A stretch of DNA of 64,000 nucleotides from Acanthosepion esculentum (GCA_964036315.1 OZ038495.1:27499766-27563765), one strand, 5' to 3'. Shown: positions 29,515 to 42,080, numbered from the stretch's first letter. A program made the numbers and translations. The notes: generated from the sequence alone by a model not told the origin.

Positions 29515-31585
29515 TAGACACAGTGTTTAGGACGTTCGCTTTCTGATAATGAAACCAGGTTGTTAGAACTTTCGCTTTCTGACCATGAGACCCAGAGATT
29601 AGAACGTTCGCTTTCTGACCAAGAAACCCGGTGTTTAGAACGCTAGCTTTCTGACCATGAAACCCGGTGTTTAGAACGTTCGCCTTCTGACTATGAGACC
29701 CGGTGTTTTAAACGTTCGCCTTCTGACCATGAGACCCGCTGTTTAGAACGTTCGTCTTCTGACCATGAGACGCGGTGATTAGAACGTTCGCTTTCTGCCC
29801 GTGAGACCCGGTGTTAAGAACGTTCTCTTTCTGACCATGAGACACGGCGGTTAGAACGTTCGCTTTCTGACAATGATACCAGGGGGTTAGAAGGTTCGCT
29901 TTCTTATCATGAGACCCGGCGTTTAGAAGGTTCACTTTCTGACCATGAGACCAGGCGTTTAAGACGTTTGCTTTCTGGCCATGAGACCAGGCGGTTAGAA
30001 CGTTTGCATTTTGAACATGAATTCAGGTGTTTAGAACGTTCGATTTCTGACAATAAGACCAGGTGTTTAGAACGTCTGCTTTCTGACCATGAAACCGGTT
30101 CGTTAGAACTTTAGCATTCTGACCATGAGACCCGGTGTTTAGAACGTTCACTTTCTGACCATGTGACCAAGTGGTTAGAACGTTCACATTCTGACCATGA
30201 GACCCGGTGTTTAGAACGTTCGTTTTCTGAACATGAGACCCGGTGTTAAGAATGTTCGATTTCTTACCATGAGATCCAATGTTTAGAACTTTCGCTTTCT
30301 GACCATGAGTCATGGTGGTGAGAAAAGTTCGCTTCCTGATCAAGAAACCCAGTGTTTAGAATTTTCCCTTACAGACCATAAGACCCGGTGTTGAGAACGT
30401 TCGCTTTCTGACAATGAGACCCGGTGTTTAGAACGTTCACATTCTTATCGTTAGACCCAGAGATTAGAACGTTCGCTTTCTGACTAAGAAACCCAGTGTT
30501 TAGGACGTTCGCTTTCTGACCATGAAAACCAGTGTTAAGAACGTTCGCTTTCTGATCATGAGACCAGGTGGATAGAACGTTCGATTTCTGAACATGAGAC
30601 CCCTGTGTTGAGAACGTTCGCTTTCTGACAATGAGAGCAGGTGTTTAGAACGTTTGCTTTCTGACCATGAAACCGGTTGGTTAGAACATTCGCATTCCCA
30701 TCATGAGATCCGGTGTTTAGAACGTTAGCATTCTGACCATGAGACTAGGTGTTTACAACGTTCACTCTCCGACCATGAGACCAGGTGGTTAGAATGTTCG
30801 CATTTTGACCATGAGACCCGGTGTTTAGAACGTTCTCTTTCTGACCAAGAAACCCGGTGTTTAGAATTTTCGCTTTCTGACAATGAGACCAGGTGGTTAG
30901 AACGTTCACATTCTGACCATGATACCCGGTGTTTAGAAAGTTCGATTTCTGACGATAAGATCATGTGTTTAGAACGTTCGATTTCTGACCATGAGACCCG
31001 GTGGTTAGAACTTTCGCTTTCTGACTATGAGAGCCAGTGTTTAGAACGTTCGATTTCTGACCATGAGATCAGGTGTTTAGAACGTTCGATTTCTGACAAT
31101 GAGACTAGGTGTTTACAACGTTCACTCTCCGACCATGAGACCAGGTGGTTAGAATGTTCGCATTTTGACCATGAGACCCGGTGTTTAGAACGTTCTCTTT
31201 CTGACCAAGAAACCCGGTGTTTAGAATTTTCGCTTTCTGACAATGAGACCAGGTGGTTAGAACGTTCACATTCTGACCATGAGACCCGGTGTTTAGAACG
31301 TTCGATTTCTGACCATAAGATCACGTGTTTAGAACGTTCGATTTCTGACCATGAGACCAGGTGGTTAGAATGTTCGTATTCTGACCATGGTACCCGGTGT
31401 TTAGAACGTTCGATTTCTGACCATGATACACGGTTTTTAGAACGCTCTCTTTCTGACCATGAGACTCGGTGTTTAGAACGTTCGTATTCTGACCATGAAA
31501 CCCGGTGGTTAGAACTTTCGCATTCTGACTATGAGAGCCAGTGTTTAGAACGTTCGCTTTCTGACCATGAGACACAGTGTTTAGT
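29515..31585 (+). repeat. 36-bp minisatellite with a 360-bp higher-order repeat
   Basis: About 57 copies of TGTTTAGAACGTTCGCTTTC followed by TGACCATGAGACCCGG. The unit length is a multiple of three, so long frames open on both strands (12-residue repeat CLERSISDHETR on plus; HGQKANVLNTGS on minus). Indels disturb the phase in the left part. The block from 30741 is repeated at 31101, exactly ten units on, with very few differences over about 240 bp, which indicates recent unequal exchange. I read it as satellite DNA. Confidence 0.95.
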
Positions 31586-31906
31586 AGATATCTTGCATTT
31601 GGAGATTCATCACCATATTTGCTGGTCAAACTCTCTGCTTCTGGGCAGAGAAGATCCTCAGACTGAAAACATCTACCCGATCCCGTTTGATACAGGGTTT
31701 ATGGGAAATTTTAGGCCGAGCCTACGGTGCTCGGTTATAGCAGTTGGTGATTCATTGTGGAATTCTTTTGACTCATTTCTAGCAGTTGACTATTTCTTCT
31801 ACGCGCCGCTGGCGAATCTTATATGTGTTGTCTTTGTCCGGAATATTATCGTTCATTACCAACTTTCGTATGATTATACTATTCAGTAACCTCTCCTAGG
31901 TTAGAA

Positions 31907-31908
<2 letters not shown>
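31586..31908. other. Unassigned sequence downstream of the minisatellite
   Basis: The plus frame of the minisatellite continues in phase to a stop at about 31889, adding about 100 non-repetitive residues with hydrophobic stretches (YFFYAPLANLICVVFV). This is most likely chance. Confidence 0.35.
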
Positions 31909-31977
<69 letters not shown>

Positions 31978-32145
31978 CGTCTGTATGTAGTTTTTATCTT
32001 TAGCTTTCACAGTGATATTTCTCTTTTTGACACGAATTCAGTCCTCAACGGGGTTGATAAGACCGACGACCGATATCTTCGACTGCCTAATTAGGAACTT
32101 CCCCATATGCGGTGATTTGAACTTTTTGAACCTTACTCTTTATTA

Positions 32146-32219
<74 letters not shown>

Positions 32220-32280
32220 TATAGATATAGATATAGATATATAGATAGATAAATAGATATAGTGAGTGTGTATGTGTGTG
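31909..32280. repeat. (TA)n arrays and GATA-like repeat
   Basis: (TA)n at about 31909-31974 and 32147-32215, the latter passing into TAGATA repeats and a TG/TTA tract to about 32295. The spacer is unassigned. Confidence 0.9.
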
Positions 32281-32741
32281 TTATTATTATTATTTAAATA
32301 GCTACAAACAATATATAAACTGTAATCAGACTGTTATGATTTTATTGATCAGCAGTTAACAATATTTCTAAAAAATACTATTTATAAAAAGGTAAAAAAT
32401 AAATTTCATACATTACAAATATTTGGAGGTCTTTCAAAAAATTAATTATTTTGAAGATTCATATTTTCAACAGTAGCATGAAATAACACTAGAGATCGTA
32501 CAGACAATTGCATCGGTGATAAGGGATTTAATATTAAGCTTTAATCAAATGACAAAATTCAGAGGAAAATCGCTATGACATTAACATTTAACAAGATTAT
32601 ACGAGAATTAAGTATAATTCAAGTTTTCCTTACGCCATTTTTAGAATTATTTTAAAAGGTATTCTGTCATCGTAAAAATAGCATTTCGAGAATGTAACAA
32701 TATGTTTTGGACATATATATATATATTAGTATATATATAAG
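32281..32741. other. Unassigned AT-rich sequence
   Basis: No gene or repeat recognised. Confidence 0.4.
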
Positions 32742-32812
32742 TGAATGTAATTGATTCGACTGTAATTTGAACTCAGTCAGAGCCGTACCCCACTACTCCA
32801 CCATGTTTCCAT
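32742..32812 (-). mobile_element. tRNA-derived SINE head, family B fragment
   Basis: GTGAATGTAATTGATTCGAC then TGTAATTTGAACTCAG and CCACTACTCCACCATG match the minus-strand head at 41955-42036 (B-box complement GAATTCGAAC). Only the head is kept. Confidence 0.65.
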
Positions 32813-32916
32813 TTGTTTATATATATATATGTATTACACGAATCATTCATACAAAAATTAGTAAAGCTAATTATATAAATCCTGAAAAAAATCTTCGCAA
32901 ACAAATTTATTAAGGT

Positions 32917-32924
<8 letters not shown>

Positions 32925-32971
<47 letters not shown>
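32925..32971. repeat. (TA)n array at the Helitron 5' side
   Basis: TA repeats run directly into the Helitron-like 5' end. Confidence 0.95.
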
Positions 32972-32978
<7 letters not shown>

Positions 32979-33700
32979 GCAGGATGTGTGTGTGTGTTAC
33001 GAATGCACGGCCGCAATTTTCGACGGATTTGCACCAAAATGTACATGCACATGCTCCAAGTCAGCGAAGAGGCAAGACCGACTTTGCATTTCCCAACTAC
33101 CATCGATAGTGGAAATAATCGATTTTTTCATGCTTCTACGGCCGTTTTCATGTAGTTTGCTGCCATTTTCTACTGGCCAGAGTGAGATCCTATATCTGAC
33201 TGCCATGAATAGGAAGATTCTATTGGCCAGCGTGAGAGCCAACAGCTGTCTGACACGAATGTTAACTAGCATGCTAGCATGCAAGAAGATCGATAGCTGT
33301 ATTCGTAACAAGTGGGAAAAATTTAAATCTGCATGGCACTTTACTCCAATTGGCTCATTCGCTTGCTTAAACTCAACGTTGTGTGTGAAAAAGTATTTGT
33401 TGTTAACATTCTTTTTTCATTCGGTTTTTCCAGTTACGAGTCCTTTTTTAAAGCTGATCGTTTTGTGTTCATTTTGTTTAGTTCTTTTTTCGTAACAGAT
33501 TTAATGTTTAGTATAGAGTTTAGAAAAAATTCGCAGTGTGAGATAGGCAAGAAGTAAGGCATGTAGAAACATCAGCACGGCAAAGGGCACTCCTTTAAAG
33601 GCAAGGAAAGGTAAACATATTTTAAGTCAAGTGATAGCGATTGCTGTATGAGTCGTACGATTTTTGAATCAAGTACAGGCAACGCCGGGCCATGCTGCTA

Positions 33701-33701
<1 letters not shown>
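32972..33701 (+). mobile_element. Helitron-like non-autonomous element
   Basis: The 5' end TATAAAAGGCAGGATGTGTG, then GTTACGAATGCACGGCCGC and GACGGATTTGCACCAAAATG, follows the 5' pattern of animal Helitrons. The 3' end CAGGCAACGCCGGGCC..TGCTGCTAG closes with the CTAG terminus after a GC-rich hairpin-prone segment. No Rep/helicase is encoded. The 5' TC and the A/T insertion site are masked by the TA arrays on both sides. Confidence 0.7.
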
Positions 33702-33702
<1 letters not shown>

Positions 33703-33750
<48 letters not shown>

Positions 33751-33754
33751 CTAA

Positions 33755-33794
<40 letters not shown>

Positions 33795-33798
33795 CTAA

Positions 33799-33832
<34 letters not shown>

Positions 33833-33836
33833 CTAA

Positions 33837-33868
<32 letters not shown>
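33703..33868. repeat. (TA)n with three GCTAAATTTA spacers
   Basis: The block (TA)n-GCTAAATT repeats about every 40-50 bp, starting two bases after the Helitron 3' end. Confidence 0.95.
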
Positions 33869-33871
<3 letters not shown>

Positions 33872-34646
33872 GACCAATTTATTAAATGATATGACTGACT
33901 TCTGATAAGGCAAGATTTTCGATTAAAATAGCCATTGAATCCGGAATTAACGGACATAAAATATAAAATTAAGTGTGAAGAACGACAACCACAAAGAGAA
34001 ACATGTCTACCGCATGAAATGAGCAATGTAAAAGTTAAAACAAAAATCGAAAATTAAAATGGAACCCCGAAAACAAGAAATCAAAAAACAAATGCAAAAA
34101 TCTTTACGATGAAAGTAATAATTATACATTATATCATTCATTTCCCTGATTGGTATTAAAAATTAATACGTATTGAGACTAAGAAAATCACGTAAAGAAT
34201 TTTTGTATTTCCAAACAACACAGCTCGTAGATTAAAATTATTTGTTAGGGCAAAATTGTTTACAGTGAAATTCAAAATACAAAATCAGAAGAAATGGAAA
34301 TGTGAAAGACGTTATGAATTTATACCATTCAAAGCATTTAATGTATTCATATAACTTAGAATATGGCTTTAATAGAAATTAGTTCAAAATATAAAATTCA
34401 ACATGAAAATATTTACCCAAAGCAGCCGAATTTATACAAATGTCAAACCAAAAAATAGAATAAAATACCAAGTAATGAAAGGAAATTTTCAAACACAACA
34501 CAGTGAAAAAAGCAAACAAAATACCCCCCTCTAAACAATATATACTTTTCTCTCGAAAACTGGAAACATGAAGAACGCGATACAATAAGAAGTGTAGCTG
34601 CTTGAAGTATGTTTTACACACACACAACAAAAAAAACGACAATCTA
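33869..34646. other. Unassigned A-rich sequence
   Basis: No gene recognised; the plus strand is A-rich. Confidence 0.4.
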
Positions 34647-34850
34647 CAGGGTGGGCCGAAAGTATTGTCGCTCCTAACAGGTTCAACCTCTTCGGAGAAG
34701 CTGGTTTGCCGAATCTTACTGTGAAGTCATGTCGCACATCCTCCATGCTTTTGCCAGAATGCACACGATAGTTTGCAGATAAGCAGTCTCTCTTTCAAAC
34801 TGTAAGTGAAAATTGTTATATAACGGTGACAAGACTTTCGGACCATCCTG
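34647..34850 (-). mobile_element. Tc1-type deletion derivative with TIRs
   Basis: Ends CAGGGTGGGCCGAAAGTATTG and, inverted, CAGGATGGTCCGAAAGTCTTG, with TA on both outer sides (34645-34646, 34851-34852). About 28-bp TIRs; total 204 bp. A short transposase N-terminal remnant lies inside. Confidence 0.9.
34654..34755 (-). pseudogene. Tc1-type transposase N-terminal remnant
   Basis: Minus strand reads CHSGKSMEDVRHDFTVRFGK then PASPKR, resembling the first helix-turn-helix of Tc3-like transposases (K-S-...-F-x-x-x-F-G-...-P). The catalytic domain is absent. Confidence 0.6.
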
Positions 34851-34852
34851 TA

Positions 34853-35617
34853 CAATGAAGTGACGAAATATATACAGATTTTATCATGCATCCACAACTT
34901 TTTTCATAAATAACCTGGAAGAAGCACGTTACAGGTAATAAGTAGTGCAGCTATGGTAGCATGTTGGTAGTCGCCATGGTCGCTGGAATTGGAATGATCT
35001 ATATTTACATATGAAACTGCTATAGCGTTAACGAAGTTGCTCATTAAACTAGCTGAGAATGAAACAATTACCCTTAAATTCAGTATGACAGCCCAAAGCA
35101 CTTGGGGGCGACACACTTATTTCCAGTCAAACAATATAGTAGGGTCTGGGTCGAGTGTGGGGTGGGAGCTATGATGTATACCTTTTCCTAATCAACCGGG
35201 AAAGAGGGAGGAACTCCATAAAGAGGAACCGTTTTGCCACTTAGCCAGACAGCAGAAACGCGGAGAGAGCCTTATTTGACACTATTCGCTTCACCCATTT
35301 CCAAAACCTAGTAACCGCCGTTCTGCCCAGCAGCTGAAGCACGTATATCAACCAGAATGATTTATTCAATTATTTTACGTCGTTAGTGACTTTTCAATAG
35401 GTGTGTCACTTTTCGATCCCGATAATGTTCTACATCCAACGATCAGCGAAGCCACATCTAAATCATAACCGGACGTTGAACCAAGGTGCAACGCTGCACA
35501 TATTTGTCTAGAGTAACAAGAGCAAATGTATACCAAAAAGTTAATTCTAGACAGACAACAGCGGAATTTAAAATCTAAGATCTTCGGTAACTGCAAAAGT
35601 ATGATCGTCAACCAACG
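34853..35617. other. Unassigned sequence
   Basis: No gene recognised. 35130-35330 is less AT-rich than its surroundings but lacks known motifs. Confidence 0.4.
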
Positions 35618-36453
35618 AAAATGATTAATGCATTACATCACATCTAATGATTAATGCATTACATCACATCTAATGATTAATGCATTACATCACATCTAAT
35701 GATTAATGCATTACAATTACATATAATGATTAATGCATTACATCACATCTAATGATTAATGCATTACATCACATCTTATGATTAATGCATTACATCACAT
35801 CTAATAATTAATGCATTACATCACATCTAATGATTAATGCATTACATCACATCTAATGATTAATGCATTACATCACATCTAATGATTAATGCATTACATC
35901 ACATATAATGATTAATGCATTACATCACATATAATGATTAATGCATTACATCACATATAATGATTAATGCATTACATCACATATAATGATTAATGCATTA
36001 CAATTACTAATACTGATTAATGCATTACATCACATATAATGATTAATGCATTTCATCACATATAATGATTAATGCATTACAATTACATATACTGATTAAT
36101 GCATTACATCACATCTAATGATTAATGCATTACATCACATCTAATGATTAATGCATTACAATTACATCTAATGATTAATGCATTACATCACATCTAATGA
36201 TTAATGCATTACATCACATCTAATGATTAATGCATTACATCACATCTAATGATTAATGCATTACATCACATTTAATGATTAATGCATTACATCACATCTA
36301 ATGATTAATGCATTACATCACATCTAATGATTAATGCATTACAATTACATCTAATGATTAATGCATTACATCACATCTAATGATTAATGCATTACATTTA
36401 ATGATTAATGCATTACATCACATCTAATGATTAATGCATTACATCACATCTAA
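35618..36453. repeat. 26-bp satellite, about 32 copies
   Basis: Unit TAATGATTAATGCATTACAT then CACATC. The core TAATGCATTA is palindromic. Variants ACATCACATATA and ACAATTACAT cluster in the middle third, suggesting local homogenisation. One unit near 36400 is shortened. Confidence 0.97.
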
Positions 36454-37484
36454 ATTCTGCCTACCATTCAGTGAACACAGACTGAATTCGTTAAAACTTC
36501 GTTTGGTTTTTACCCACAATCTTATCATTATTGACCAACAAGCATCACTTAAGGTGCTTCATCGCCAGAGAACATTGGGCTGAAAAAGACTGTTGCTGTG
36601 TCGCAAAAGACTATGTCTTCGGTTTGGGAGCTGCATGTTGCTCAAGCGTATCGTGGCTTTGTAATTAGGTGGACTGTGCTCTGTTGGAATTTGGAATCAA
36701 AACTAATCACTGGAGGTTCTTTGAGGGATTCGGGTTTTACAGGTGTGACATATACCGATAGTTTGTTAAACCATTTACGCCACTGAATACTCAGTACGAG
36801 TCCCCACGATTATTTTTTTTTATTAAGATAATGAACTTCTCCATTGTGTATTTGTGAAACTATTTCCAGCTGCACATGTCTGTATGTCTTCCTGCTAGTC
36901 AAGTGGCGCCTGGTCTCAGTTGACTTAAAAAAAAGATTTGAATGTATATGGTACATGTTGTAGGCCTTAGTACATTTCCGCAGCCAGATCCCACAAAAAC
37001 TATTCAGTTATGGGTATACCTCGAACACGATCTATAATCATACGTATTAAACGTCTTGCACATCTCTTAGATGACATATCGCATCGTAATGCTCAAGCGA
37101 TGGGAGGAACTATATTTTTATTAAGTTGTGGGTATTCAGGTAATTCCTGAATACGGAAGAGTAATAAACAACTGTGTATATTATCGGTAGCTCTCACTGA
37201 TACCTATAGAGTGTAAATATAGAAATCAAATTATTCGTAAACAAAGAAAGGGAGCTGTATCGCAAATGAAAACGAGAGAAATTGGAAGAATATGTACACA
37301 TTACAAAAATTAAATAAATAAAAATAACAATCACAATACTTGTGAAATATGAAAGTGAATGAAAAAAAATACATAATGTATGATTCGCCTCTCATTTGAG
37401 GGGCTCTCTAATAATCTGTGCCCGTTAAAATTTTCCGTTTATTCTGCATATATGATGAACAAACGTTAGTTAGATTTTCTAAGA
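36454..37484. other. Unassigned sequence
   Basis: No gene recognised. A small palindrome GTATTCAGG-TAATT-CCTGAATAC lies at about 37130-37153. A 62-codon frame at 36598-36786 has no family signature. Confidence 0.4.
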
Positions 37485-37785
37485 GAAATCAAGCGGGAAC
37501 ACCAATCGCAACAAAGACGATACGTTCAAACCCTCGGATATGAATTTGGGACATCAGGCTAACATAACCATTGGTGGTCTCCAAACAGTTCTGTCAACCC
37601 CATTTCCCTCACAAGATTTTGGTCAACCCATGTTGTGGTTTTCAGATTCTTCTGAAGGGTGAAGCAATCCAGGATTGTTTCCACAGACATTATCAAGAAG
37701 TTAACAAATCGCCTATGTTCTGATTCGATCACGTGTTTCATAGCCAGCTAATGTTCTAACCACTTGGTCATGCACATACTACAAA
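37485..37785 (-). mobile_element. tRNA-derived SINE, family C
   Basis: The minus strand starts ATGTGCATGACCAAGTGGTT, an A-box-like D arm, continues with an anticodon-like arm and a weak B box (GATCGAATCAG), then about 230 bp of body (CTGTGGAAACAATCCTGGAT; GAAAACCACAACATGGGTTG). A 60-codon frame inside is not taken as a gene. Confidence 0.65.
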
Positions 37786-38085
37786 TCAATAACATAGTAT
37801 TACTAAACCCATGATGGAGAGGAAAGTGTTCTAGATCTGGGTAGAAATCAACTCACTTGATCTATATTAATGCTATGAAAAATAACCGAATATAAAATAC
37901 AGCGGTCTATCAATGAAGTTTGAATGTTGGATATATGTAGAGAATTGCTATCATTTAATGCCCAGCAAAGACAATCAGATTGTCTGCTGAAACAATATAA
38001 GATAATATAAAAAAATCCCAACTAAATGCAGGGTATAAATAAAGAATTTCCGAAATTGGAGATAACGTTTGCACATCATCATTAT

Positions 38086-38555
38086 ACCGTAATTCCCCAC
38101 GTATAATACGCCTTCATCCATAATAGGCACCCCTAAATTTGTTCTGAAAATGTGAGAAAATTCTTCTACTCGCGCATAATACGCACCCCTTGTCAAACAC
38201 TATAAAATGTACCTCTCCAATTTCATTACACCCAGCGATTCCTACTCTTATTAAAAATGGTTTTAAACATAGAATAATAATATTCTAATTTAGTTTTATG
38301 ATATTTCATATTTTATTTTACATTTCTAAGTATTGTTAGGTACATATTGTATTCGACATCCTTATGGGGTTGCAATCACCGAATGTTAGCGTCAAATTGT
38401 CGTATGTTTGTGGTGAGTAGACATTTCGCAACGGAAATCAACCTCTGAAACCGCAATTTTTTAAAAGATTTTTTGTAGCTGTGCATAATACGCATCCCTA
38501 ATTTTGCTTGTTATTTTTTTAGAAAAAATGCGTATTATACATGAGAAATTACGAT
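38086..38555. mobile_element. MITE with 26-bp TIRs
   Basis: The left end CCGTAATTCCCCACGTATAA and the inverted right end TCGTAATTTCTCATGTATAA match over 26 bp and continue TACGC. Both are followed inside by CATAATACGCAYCCC-type subterminal repeats. No coding capacity; the superfamily is uncertain. Confidence 0.8.
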
Positions 38556-39706
38556 AATTTGTTTTAAAATTTCCAAAGATTCAGCCATCTCCAAGAAAAA
38601 AAAAAGTTTGCTAATCCAAGGAGATAGTGAAACTATTTCGATAATCTAATTATGGAAACTGTCAAGACTACCGAACAGAGTGCTGGATTCTTATATGAAC
38701 AGAAGAAGTTTGCAAAAAATGAACAGAATATATACCTCCGGAATGGAAAAAAATATTAAAGCTAAGTAAAAATGAAATGATTTCGAAAACACGAAAGAAA
38801 TGGAAATAAATATCATTAAATAATGAAAGCAAATAACAGCACACAAAGTATATATTATTATATATATATTCGCAATTTGTATACAGGAAAATATTTTCTA
38901 AGAATGTAAAATGCTTTCATTGATCCCCATCAGATTTAAGAAAAGAAGGTTTGTTGCAGTTTTTATTTTTAGTTTAATGACGCGCATTCGGAGCCTATTT
39001 CTTGAAGTATTTTATATTTTATTCAGCGAAAAATATTAAAACGAAACATTGCTTTAAATTATTCTGCTGACATTCATCTACAGGAAATTCTTTATTCTGA
39101 GCTAAAAGAAAGACGGATATTATTTATACATATAACGTCATCAACACAGAAAATCCTACGCGATATCATTTCAACTCGAGTGAAAAAGAAGTATGGAAAA
39201 CTACACCTGACATGTATCTACATAAATATAACTATATAAATTCATGACTGGCTGGCTATCTATCATATTCTTTCTAATCTATCTCTAATATATTGAAATG
39301 CTGACAAATTTCCTGATAAAATTAATGATATAAATACTCTAGGCGTTTTAAAATTTGAAGTGAGTTATAAATATTTTAAAATCAGATTCCATCCAAACAT
39401 CCACTTCTTTAATTAAGGCTACTATACCCGTAGAGGGTAGAAGAACAGACCAGTCGACGTATTTTAGAAGTAACAAATGAATGAGATCAAACGTGTGGGC
39501 AAAGTAAACTGAAGTAGTTGCCCAAATGTAAAATTTGCAAATTCTTCTACTCTTCCATCTGATGACCTTTGGAAGTAGACCAGGTTTAAAGCTTATAATG
39601 CCCATCGACCTATTTATTTGCATATAATTAATATTTCATTTTTAAAAGCTAATAACCTATAGGTGGTAATATCTTGACACTTTGAGATCTGCGTTCCTGA
39701 ACCATT
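38556..39706. other. Unassigned AT-rich sequence
   Basis: A 91-codon minus frame at 39348-39623 shows no known motif. Nothing else recognised. Confidence 0.4.
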
Positions 39707-39710
39707 TTAA

Positions 39711-39916
39711 CCCTTCTACCTGAGATCCGGAGGCAAAATTCGCAAATAATGGTATATAATGTTTCACCGTAGATATAAAAATAGGTACAAGTGTTTACTC
39801 ACCGTTCAACTGGTAGTTGGGCATTAAGTCATTATTCTCTACTACTGTTCATCCTGTGGCTGGGCATTGCATCATTTTGTCTACCACGGGTAAAGCGGTG
39901 GTCAGGGCTCAAAGGG
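39711..39916. mobile_element. piggyBac-like MITE with TTAA duplication
   Basis: The 206-bp element starts CCCTTCTACCTGAG and ends CTCAAAGGG, and is flanked on both sides by TTAA (39707-39710, 39917-39920), the piggyBac target. The TIR match beyond CCCTT is imperfect. Confidence 0.65.
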
Positions 39917-40174
39917 TTAATTTTTATAATTAATACCGAATTTTACGGTGTGTAATAATCGGACAAGTTTCAATTGATTCCTATATTTATTCCATGAGAT
40001 CATCGAATTAATGTATTAACACCAGCCTATACATAAGTAAAATCCAAGGACTGGTCATGAAATGATATATTGCGCGGTTCGCATCTACGAATAGATTTTG
40101 AAGTGTGAGAATCTCTTGAATTTAAAAATTCTCACAATTTCTTTTGTTTTTTTTGTGAAACCATCCGTATTGAC

Positions 40175-41400
40175 AAAATCACAAATATAATAAACGAAAT
40201 TTATGACAATAGGGTTATACCGGGACACCTAAGTAGATCCATTTTCATAGCGCTGCCTACAACAATGAGAACGGCGTCGGGAAATCAGCCTAATGAGCCA
40301 CATAACAAAACTCATCATCCGAATTTTGATGAAGAGAGCGGGCATCAGAATTAGTCCGGAATCGGATATGAACAGAACGACTTCGTTAAAGGGAATGGAA
40401 TTAGGGATGCGATATTTATGCTCGGGATGATATCAGAAGGAGAAATAAAAGCTCCAAGATATTTATACCTATGTTTTATAGATGATGCAAAAGCTATTTA
40501 CAATGTACAACAAAAATAACTGCTAGGTAAGATTGATTTATCTAAGAAGGATATTAGAATAGCATAAAACATACACTGGAGCAAACCGCCTGCCTGAGGA
40601 GAGAAAATGAATTCGATAAAGACAAAAAATAAAAAGAGGCGTAAGACAAGGATGTGACTTCTCACCAGACTTTTTCAAACATGATAGTTAAGCAATCACG
40701 AGAGAATAAGAAGTACTAGTAGGACTCATTACTGACGGTCACTGTCTTAACAGCATTAGATATGCAGATGACACCGTGTTGATAGCAGACACAGGAAGGA
40801 AACAAGAACACCTACAGAATGTAGTGAATGAAAGCGAGAAGAAATTAATACAGATCAACTGTACATTGGAATAGCGAAAGAAGCTTTCCAAAAGTTAAGC
40901 AAAGTATTAAGAGACAGAAACATTTTCATTGGAAACAAACAAAGGCGTACTGAAATGTTATGTAATATCGGTACTCGTAAATGGCAGCCAATACTGGACC
41001 ATCTCATCACAGATGGATAAGAGACTTGAGGCGACATAAACGTAGTTCTACAGAAGGATGCTGAGAATACAAACTGAAAAAGTGAGCCATTTTAGAGAAA
41101 ATGGAAACAAAAAGAACACGGAAAATCAGAAAGTGACAGCTGAAATTTCTAGTGCGCATAAAGAGGAAAGAGGGATTGGAAAATTTGACACTCACAGGAC
41201 ATATTGATGACAAGAGAGACAGAAAAAAACATCACATAGTATGCCTAACGAGCTTGTGTAAATGTTTGGCAGAAGGACGATAGCAAAAATACAGACTTTT
41301 TTAAAGGCTGCAAATGACAGGAAGATGTGGAGAGCCACGATCGTCGACAGCACATTGAAGAAGAGGAAGAAAAGTATTCGTGGTGATAGCCGTTAGGACA
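40175..41400 (+). mobile_element. LINE (second type), decayed RT
   Basis: Stop- and frameshift-ridden frames give, in order, IYDNRVIPGHLSRSIFIALP, QNDFVKGNGIRDAIFMLGMI, a motif-A region YLCFIDDAKAIYNV, RGVRQGC, and SIRYADDTVLIADT with the catalytic YADD intact, then the C-terminal part. The motif-A aspartate context (FIDYTKAFD in intact relatives) is altered. Same family as 25795-26465 and 63438-63666. Confidence 0.85.
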
Positions 41401-41714
41401 GTAATCTTTTCAATCACTGTTCATTATAATGCTTAACCTCAACTGATTTATCATATGACTGATAGTTTCAGATCTGTTTCCACGTTGAGTGATTCAGTTT
41501 AGTCTTAGACAGATTTCGTTAAGAAACATTCCGATCTTCTTATAAATTCTTTACTTTTCTTGAAATCTCCAGACTCCCCAGTTGTTATTATTATTGTTGT
41601 TTGTAATATTAGTATTTTTTTAATTCCATTCTTCTTTCCTCCTTTTTACGTGCCGCGTAGGCGATCATGGCTCTCCATTTCCTCCTTGTGGCTCTCAATA
41701 AGTTCCGTGTTTAT
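41401..41714. other. Unassigned sequence
   Basis: About 41650-41700 carries TAGGCGATCATGGCTCTCC, repeated in part at about 41740, so it may be the duplicated tail of the adjacent SINE. Confidence 0.4.
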
Positions 41715-42036
41715 TCACTCAGTTATGTGATACGCGCTTAGGCGATCATGTATATTTCGATATGACATGATTGATGTGGCAGATTTTCCCCCTATTTCTT
41801 TCGGTGGTAGACTAGTTGCCATCCAGTTGCCATCCAGTTGCCATCCAGTTGCCATCCAGTTGCCATCCAGTTGCCCGGTCTGTCCTGCTACTTACCCATA
41901 GCTGGGAGAAGAAGAAGAGGATTCATACCTTTTCCAAGGGTATTAGCAAGTAAGTGAATGTAATAGATTCGACTGGAATTCGAACTCGGCTCTCCGATTC
42001 CTCAATCCGAGCCGCTATCCTCCACTGCACCGTGCC
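41715..42036 (-). mobile_element. tRNA-derived SINE, family B full copy
   Basis: The minus strand starts at about 42036 with GGCACGGTGCAGTGGAGGAT (A-box region), then GAGCCGAGTTCGAATTCCAG (good B box), then body TTCTCCCAGCTATGGGTAAG and tail ATGATCGCCTAAGCGCG. The same body is in the composite SINE at 21568-21835 and the same body and tail in 43460-43735. Confidence 0.85.
41817..41871. repeat. 11-bp tandem repeat inside the SINE, five copies
   Basis: TTGCCATCCAG is repeated five times without change and ends in TTGCCC. The neighbouring SINE copy at 43460 has no such expansion. Confidence 0.97.
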
Positions 42037-42080
42037 TCCTCCGTGCTTATTATGAAAGTCATAATTGATATGATAATGCT

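Noticed and set aside
30963..31889. 308-codon frame with 12-residue repeats as a gene
   Set aside because: The frame follows from a 36-bp satellite unit; the opposite strand is open too, and upstream units are out of phase. Kept only as a finding.
35618..36453. CRISPR-like array
   Set aside because: Units are contiguous 26-mers with no unique spacers, no cas genes and a eukaryotic context.
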